From: JAVVEZ01 sp032250895
Lineage (GTDB): Bacteria > Pseudomonadota > Gammaproteobacteria > Pseudomonadales > Pseudohongiellaceae
Length of the DNA: 16,168 nucleotides
Direction of reading: 5' to 3'
NCBI GenBank assembly: GCA_032250895.1
Contig: JAVVEZ010000079.1
Span: forward strand, 1 to 16,168
Part shown: piece by piece, positions 13,612-16,168 of the stretch
How the letters are laid out: each line of letters opens with the position of its first letter
How positions within the stretch are numbered: the first letter of the stretch is position 1
Program-made: the position numbers and the translations under genes
Notes under the pieces: generated by a model
Databases searched by the model: none
What the model was told of the DNA's origin: nothing
The model's input: the letters and a program-made list of their open reading frames with translations, nothing else

Positions 13612-14490
13612 TCACAGCTGTTGCGTTTCCCGCAAAGAAAAGCATGTTGAGGCAGGATCATAATAGTAGTGCTCTACCCTCAGTCGGGGGCGCCCCTGGT
13701 CCGTATCCACGTCAATCAAATGGTAATGGGCGACCGATTTATAGGCTCCCACCGCAGAGGCGGACGCGGCCCCAAGCACCGGAATGGGGCCATTGGCCCC
13801 GGCAATCGACGCCCTGATGGGGTAATGCAGATGACCATGCAAGATCAGGTCCACCGGTACGCGGGCCAGCAAGGCCTGCAAGGCCTTCCGGTCTGACAGG
13901 GCACGGCGCGCCGAGGCGGCCCCATTCTGGGGAGGATGATGCACCAACAGCAGCGTCGGTCGCCGTTCCGGCTGTAGTGCCAGCAACAGTTCTTCGGTCC
14001 TTGCCAGTTGCTCAGCCCCGATCCGGCCCAGGGACAGCGTTGGCAGCGTGGCCACGGCACTCGACAGACCAATGATGTTCACCGGACCCCGGCGATGCAG
14101 GTAGGGGAAACCGGGATGCCCGGCGTCATCCTGCATCCAGGCGGCCCAACGGCTCAGGGCGTAATCCAGAGCACCCTCGACATAGGCATCATGATTGCCG
14201 GGAATCAGGCTCACCCGCGCCGGATCGCCCAGGGCTGCCAGCCAGTCTGTCGCAGTATCCACCTCGGCCGGCAGCGTAATGTTGGTCAAATCACCCGTTA
14301 TGCAGATATGGTCGGGCTGCACTTCCTGCAAATGTGCACGCAGGGCATCCAGCGTCGCCAGTTTGTGCTCATGCTTACGCTTATGCTGCCATGACAGAAA
14401 ACCCAACAGACGCTTGTTGGCTATCTGGCTCACCGAGACCGATGGCAGGGGTGCTATATGAAGGTCGGAAATATGGGCTATGCGGAACAT
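13612..14490 (-). CDS. Calcineurin-like metallophosphoesterase
   Basis: From ATG 14490 this is a 292-residue protein with all five metallophosphoesterase motifs: SDLH (8-11), GDLTN (66-70), GNHD (98-101), VHHPP (183-187) and GHLH (219-222). Together they build the two-metal site. There is no signal peptide, so it acts in the cytoplasm. The family hydrolyses phosphodiesters or monoesters, including cyclic AMP and glycerophosphodiesters. The exact substrate is not evident. GTG 14493 is possible, but ATG 14490 has better spacing to AGGG and overlaps the preceding TGA by one base (TGATG), so translation is probably coupled to the glycerophosphotransferase-like gene. This pairing hints at turnover or proofreading of a phosphodiester-linked product (inference). 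Confidence 0.85.
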   Translation of the reverse strand: MFRIAHISDLHIAPLPSVSVSQIANKRLLGFLSWQHKRKHEHKLATLDALRAHLQEVQPDHICITGDLTNITLPAEVDTATDWLAALGDPARVSLIPGNHDAYVEGALDYALSRWAAWMQDDAGHPGFPYLHRRGPVNIIGLSSAVATLPTLSLGRIGAEQLARTEELLLALQPERRPTLLLVHHPPQNGAASARRALSDRKALQALLARVPVDLILHGHLHYPIRASIAGANGPIPVLGAASASAVGAYKSVAHYHLIDVDTDQGRPRLRVEHYYYDPASTCFSLRETQQL

Positions 14491-15653
14491 CACTGACCCT
14501 TTTCTTTCGCAAGAAACCCGACAATCGCATCCGCAGCGCGCACGGCTGCATCGGTATCGCTGAGCGCGAAGGCCTCATCAAAGGCCAGTTTCTGTTCTTC
14601 CACAAAGCGCGCTTGTTCAGCCTCGGCGCAGGCGAGCGCAGCAGGCAATGCAGCCAGTGAATCCACCACCTGGCCGGTATGCCAGAAGCGGAAATCGTCA
14701 CTGTTCTGCCAGCGGGCCTGACTGCGATTGAGAAAGATACAGGGTCGTGGCCGGTATAGAAACTCGTATACCTGGCTGCTGACATCGCCCAGATAAATAT
14801 CGGCTCCCCGGGTATAGGTCATATCCACGCAGGCCGTGCTGCCGGTATCGACCAGGATGTTTTCGGCCTGCCGGGCCGTTTCCGGCACCGGCGGGGTCAG
14901 GCGCGGCAAGCCCCCTTCCGTCGAGATATGCCAACGCCGCCGATACAGCAGAACATGGGGGGCGAAGACGAGATTGAAGTCCTTGTTGTGCCGGAAATAA
15001 TCCAGAATGGGCGCTCCCCACTTGTACCAGGAAGACAGTTTGGGATCGAAATGCGGTGTATACAGAACGGTTGGGCGCTCATTGTCAAAGAGCCGGGGCC
15101 GCGGGGCATGACGATAGTGGTCGATTTTCATGCTGCCAATGACGGCATAGTGACCGGGCCGCAGGCGTCCATCCGCCAGCAGCCGCTGCTCATATTTGCG
15201 GCCGGGCACCAGCAGAAAGTCAAAGCCACCCACCCCCTGAAAGCCACCGGCACGATCACCCGAGCCGTGGAAGGTATGGATCATGAGTGGGCAATCCGCA
15301 CCCAGCCAGCGCTTGAGCACCAGGCTGGTCTTGTCGGGAACGGCCAGGGCGTCGAAGGAGCGAAATAATTCACGATGGTGCCAGAGCACGCCAAAACGCT
15401 TGGTCAGCAGCGCATTGCCGGTCAGCTTGTCAAAGCGGGTTGCGATGGCCGGCGGGGCCGCGAGCTGGCATTTTACCCGGCTCCCGGGAAACCCGGCGGC
15501 TATCTCGGCAACCGCCCCGGCCTCGGCCTCAGTCGTGCTGATGACCACAACTTCCACATCCGGGTAACGGCGCGCAAGTTCAAAGGCGGCAGGGATACTG
15601 TGCATGACCTGATGCACCGCATCATGGTTCAGCAGGAAACCGATTCGAGGCAT
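14490..15653 (-). CDS. CDP-glycerol glycerophosphotransferase-like protein
   Basis: From ATG 15653 this is a 387-residue protein with a GT-B-like layout related to the TagB/TagF glycerophosphotransferase group. It starts with the N-terminal strand MPRIGFLLNHDAVHQVMHS. Further motifs are LMIHTFHGSGDRAGGF (123-138), VLYTPHFDPKLSSWYKWG (196-213), NLVFAPHVLLY (227-237) and the C-terminal ADIYLGDVSSQVYEFLYRPRPCIFLN (284-309). The last corresponds to the family's 'aD..l.D.Ss...e.l...kP.i' donor-site signature. Such enzymes transfer glycerol phosphate, or related polyol phosphates, onto a surface glycan. A distant relative with another donor is possible. The frame is open a further 33 codons upstream, but that stretch is unlike the family and MPRIGF is the natural start; the ribosome site there is weak. 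It is coupled to the phosphoesterase gene. Confidence 0.65.
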   Translation of the reverse strand: MPRIGFLLNHDAVHQVMHSIPAAFELARRYPDVEVVVISTTEAEAGAVAEIAAGFPGSRVKCQLAAPPAIATRFDKLTGNALLTKRFGVLWHHRELFRSFDALAVPDKTSLVLKRWLGADCPLMIHTFHGSGDRAGGFQGVGGFDFLLVPGRKYEQRLLADGRLRPGHYAVIGSMKIDHYRHAPRPRLFDNERPTVLYTPHFDPKLSSWYKWGAPILDYFRHNKDFNLVFAPHVLLYRRRWHISTEGGLPRLTPPVPETARQAENILVDTGSTACVDMTYTRGADIYLGDVSSQVYEFLYRPRPCIFLNRSQARWQNSDDFRFWHTGQVVDSLAALPAALACAEAEQARFVEEQKLAFDEAFALSDTDAAVRAADAIVGFLAKEKGQ

Positions 15654-15984
15654 GCTGGTTGATTCTCGGCAGAGGTAAATCCCGGCACAAATGTTTTGGG
15701 CGCTGACTCCCCCTCTCTGTTCTTCCAGACACTGATGTAAACAGAATGCCAAAAATGGTCACCTGAGAGCTATCAGAATAACAGTTATGCCCATAGGGAC
15801 ATATCGAGCCACAACAGTGACTTGAGAGGAGTTGACGCTTGGCTGGGTAAGCGGATGATTCTACTTGGATTTGGGCAGGGAATGCAATTTCTTTACCGGG
15901 GGAAATGACTCGGGTGTCAACGCTAAATAGAAATGTCCGCTTTCCTGCAAAGTAGAAATGTCCGCTTTTCCTGATTTCCTTACA
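15654..15984. other. Gene-poor region with possible insertion-sequence remnant
   Basis: No convincing gene was found in these 331 bp. Reading frames here lack recognisable domains, codon bias or ribosome sites. The stretch must carry the promoter of the glycerophosphotransferase-like gene, but no clear -35/-10 pair was found. It also holds two direct repeats near the right end. GTTGAC (15830-15835) and GTCAAC (15916-15921) form a weak inverted pair of unknown meaning. Confidence 0.4.
15928..15968. repeat. Two 16-bp direct repeats, insertion-sequence-end-like
   Basis: TAGAAATGTCCGCTTT occurs at 15928-15943 and again at 15953-15968, a 25-bp period, each followed by CCTG. On the minus strand each copy reads AAAGCGGACATTTCTA. 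Repeated short motifs like this are found at the ends of some insertion sequences, notably the IS21 family, whose ends carry multiple binding sites for the transposase. TGTAAGG on the minus strand (15984-15978) would be a plausible outer tip. No transposase gene is present. Confidence 0.5.
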
Positions 15985-16168
15985 CTATGGGGTAGCGCCA
16001 GATTGAGTTGGGTCCGATCGACGGCAATGCAGCGGAAGCGCAGATTGTCGCCATAGGCGAAGAACAGATCGATCAGTGCGACGTAAAAATCGCGGCGGTT
16101 GGCGACACCTTGCTCCACTTGACCTCGCCCCACGCCTGATGGCGTTCCCGCAGTGCGCAGACTCCTAG
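15985..16168 (-). pseudogene. Frameshifted, truncated DUF3800-type gene fragment
   Basis: On the minus strand, from the window edge, one frame reads LGVCALRERHQAWGEVKWSK and continues VSP. A second frame then reads NRRDFYVALIDLFFAYGDNL followed by RFRCIAVDRTQLNLAL. Joined, they resemble the DUF3800 pattern of an 'E.KW.KVS' strand, then 'Y..LIDLFF....L.FR..VVD....'. Restoring one base (a C) near 16099-16106 would bring both parts into one frame, so a one-base deletion is the simplest explanation. Homology ends near 15985, where the insertion-sequence-like direct repeats begin, so the C-terminal part is lost. DUF3800 proteins are often associated with mobile DNA, and their activity is not well defined. 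The 5' part lies outside the window. Confidence 0.55.

Noticed and set aside
15654..15752. Upstream extension of the glycerophosphotransferase-like gene by 33 codons
   Set aside because: The extra residues are unlike the family and MPRIGF is a natural first strand; the AGGGGG nearby has no in-frame start codon after it.
15861..16133. 90-codon minus-strand frame taken as an intact gene
   Set aside because: Only its middle is DUF3800-like, the preceding part of the domain lies in another frame, and its tail reads through the direct repeats.

Overview
The window reads as chromosomal DNA of a moderately GC-rich gammaproteobacterium. The clearest support is a YbiT-type ABC-F protein and a RecQ helicase that both look very close to the enterobacterial forms, plus an outer-membrane porin of the OprO/OprP family. 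The genus cannot be fixed from the sequence. Nothing indicates a plasmid or phage, and no tRNA, rRNA or CRISPR array was seen.

Left part (1-4590), plus strand. The last codons of a molybdenum hydroxylase large subunit are followed by an MFS transporter. An AT-rich regulatory segment then carries a seven-unit, strictly 11-bp-phased TTAA array directly before a phosphate-selective-type porin gene. Next is a secreted protein with a TonB C-terminal-like domain. A 149-bp imperfect palindrome of repeat-element type fills the gap between this gene and the convergent ybiT, and it supplies the ybiT stop codon.

Middle part (4588-9298). ybiT (minus, TTG start) and recQ (plus) diverge from a shared 190-bp region. 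recQ appears to have almost no leader, because a -10-like TATACT ends 7 nt before its ATG. Downstream of recQ is a good sigma-70-like promoter, then about 105 nt of structured sequence ending in a hairpin plus six T, and then a family-2 glycosyltransferase that starts at GTG 8549. That leader may be an attenuator or a free small RNA.

Right part (9328-15653), all minus strand. In transcription order these are a CDP-glycerol glycerophosphotransferase-like protein, translationally coupled (TGATG) to a calcineurin-like phosphoesterase; then a sulfotransferase-like P-loop protein, an MmgE/PrpD-family protein and a succinate-semialdehyde dehydrogenase (GabD). The first two, together with the nearby glycosyltransferase, suggest cell-surface or phosphorylated-glycan chemistry. 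The last two suggest carboxylic-acid catabolism feeding succinate.

Right edge (15654-16168). A gene-poor stretch holds a pair of 16-bp direct repeats resembling the end of an insertion sequence. It abuts a frameshifted, truncated DUF3800-type gene fragment that runs off the window, so this end looks like a decayed mobile-element junction. No single new multi-gene system is proven here. The best leads are the phased TTAA array, the palindromic element at the ybiT stop, the leader RNA before the glycosyltransferase and the coupled transferase/phosphoesterase pair.
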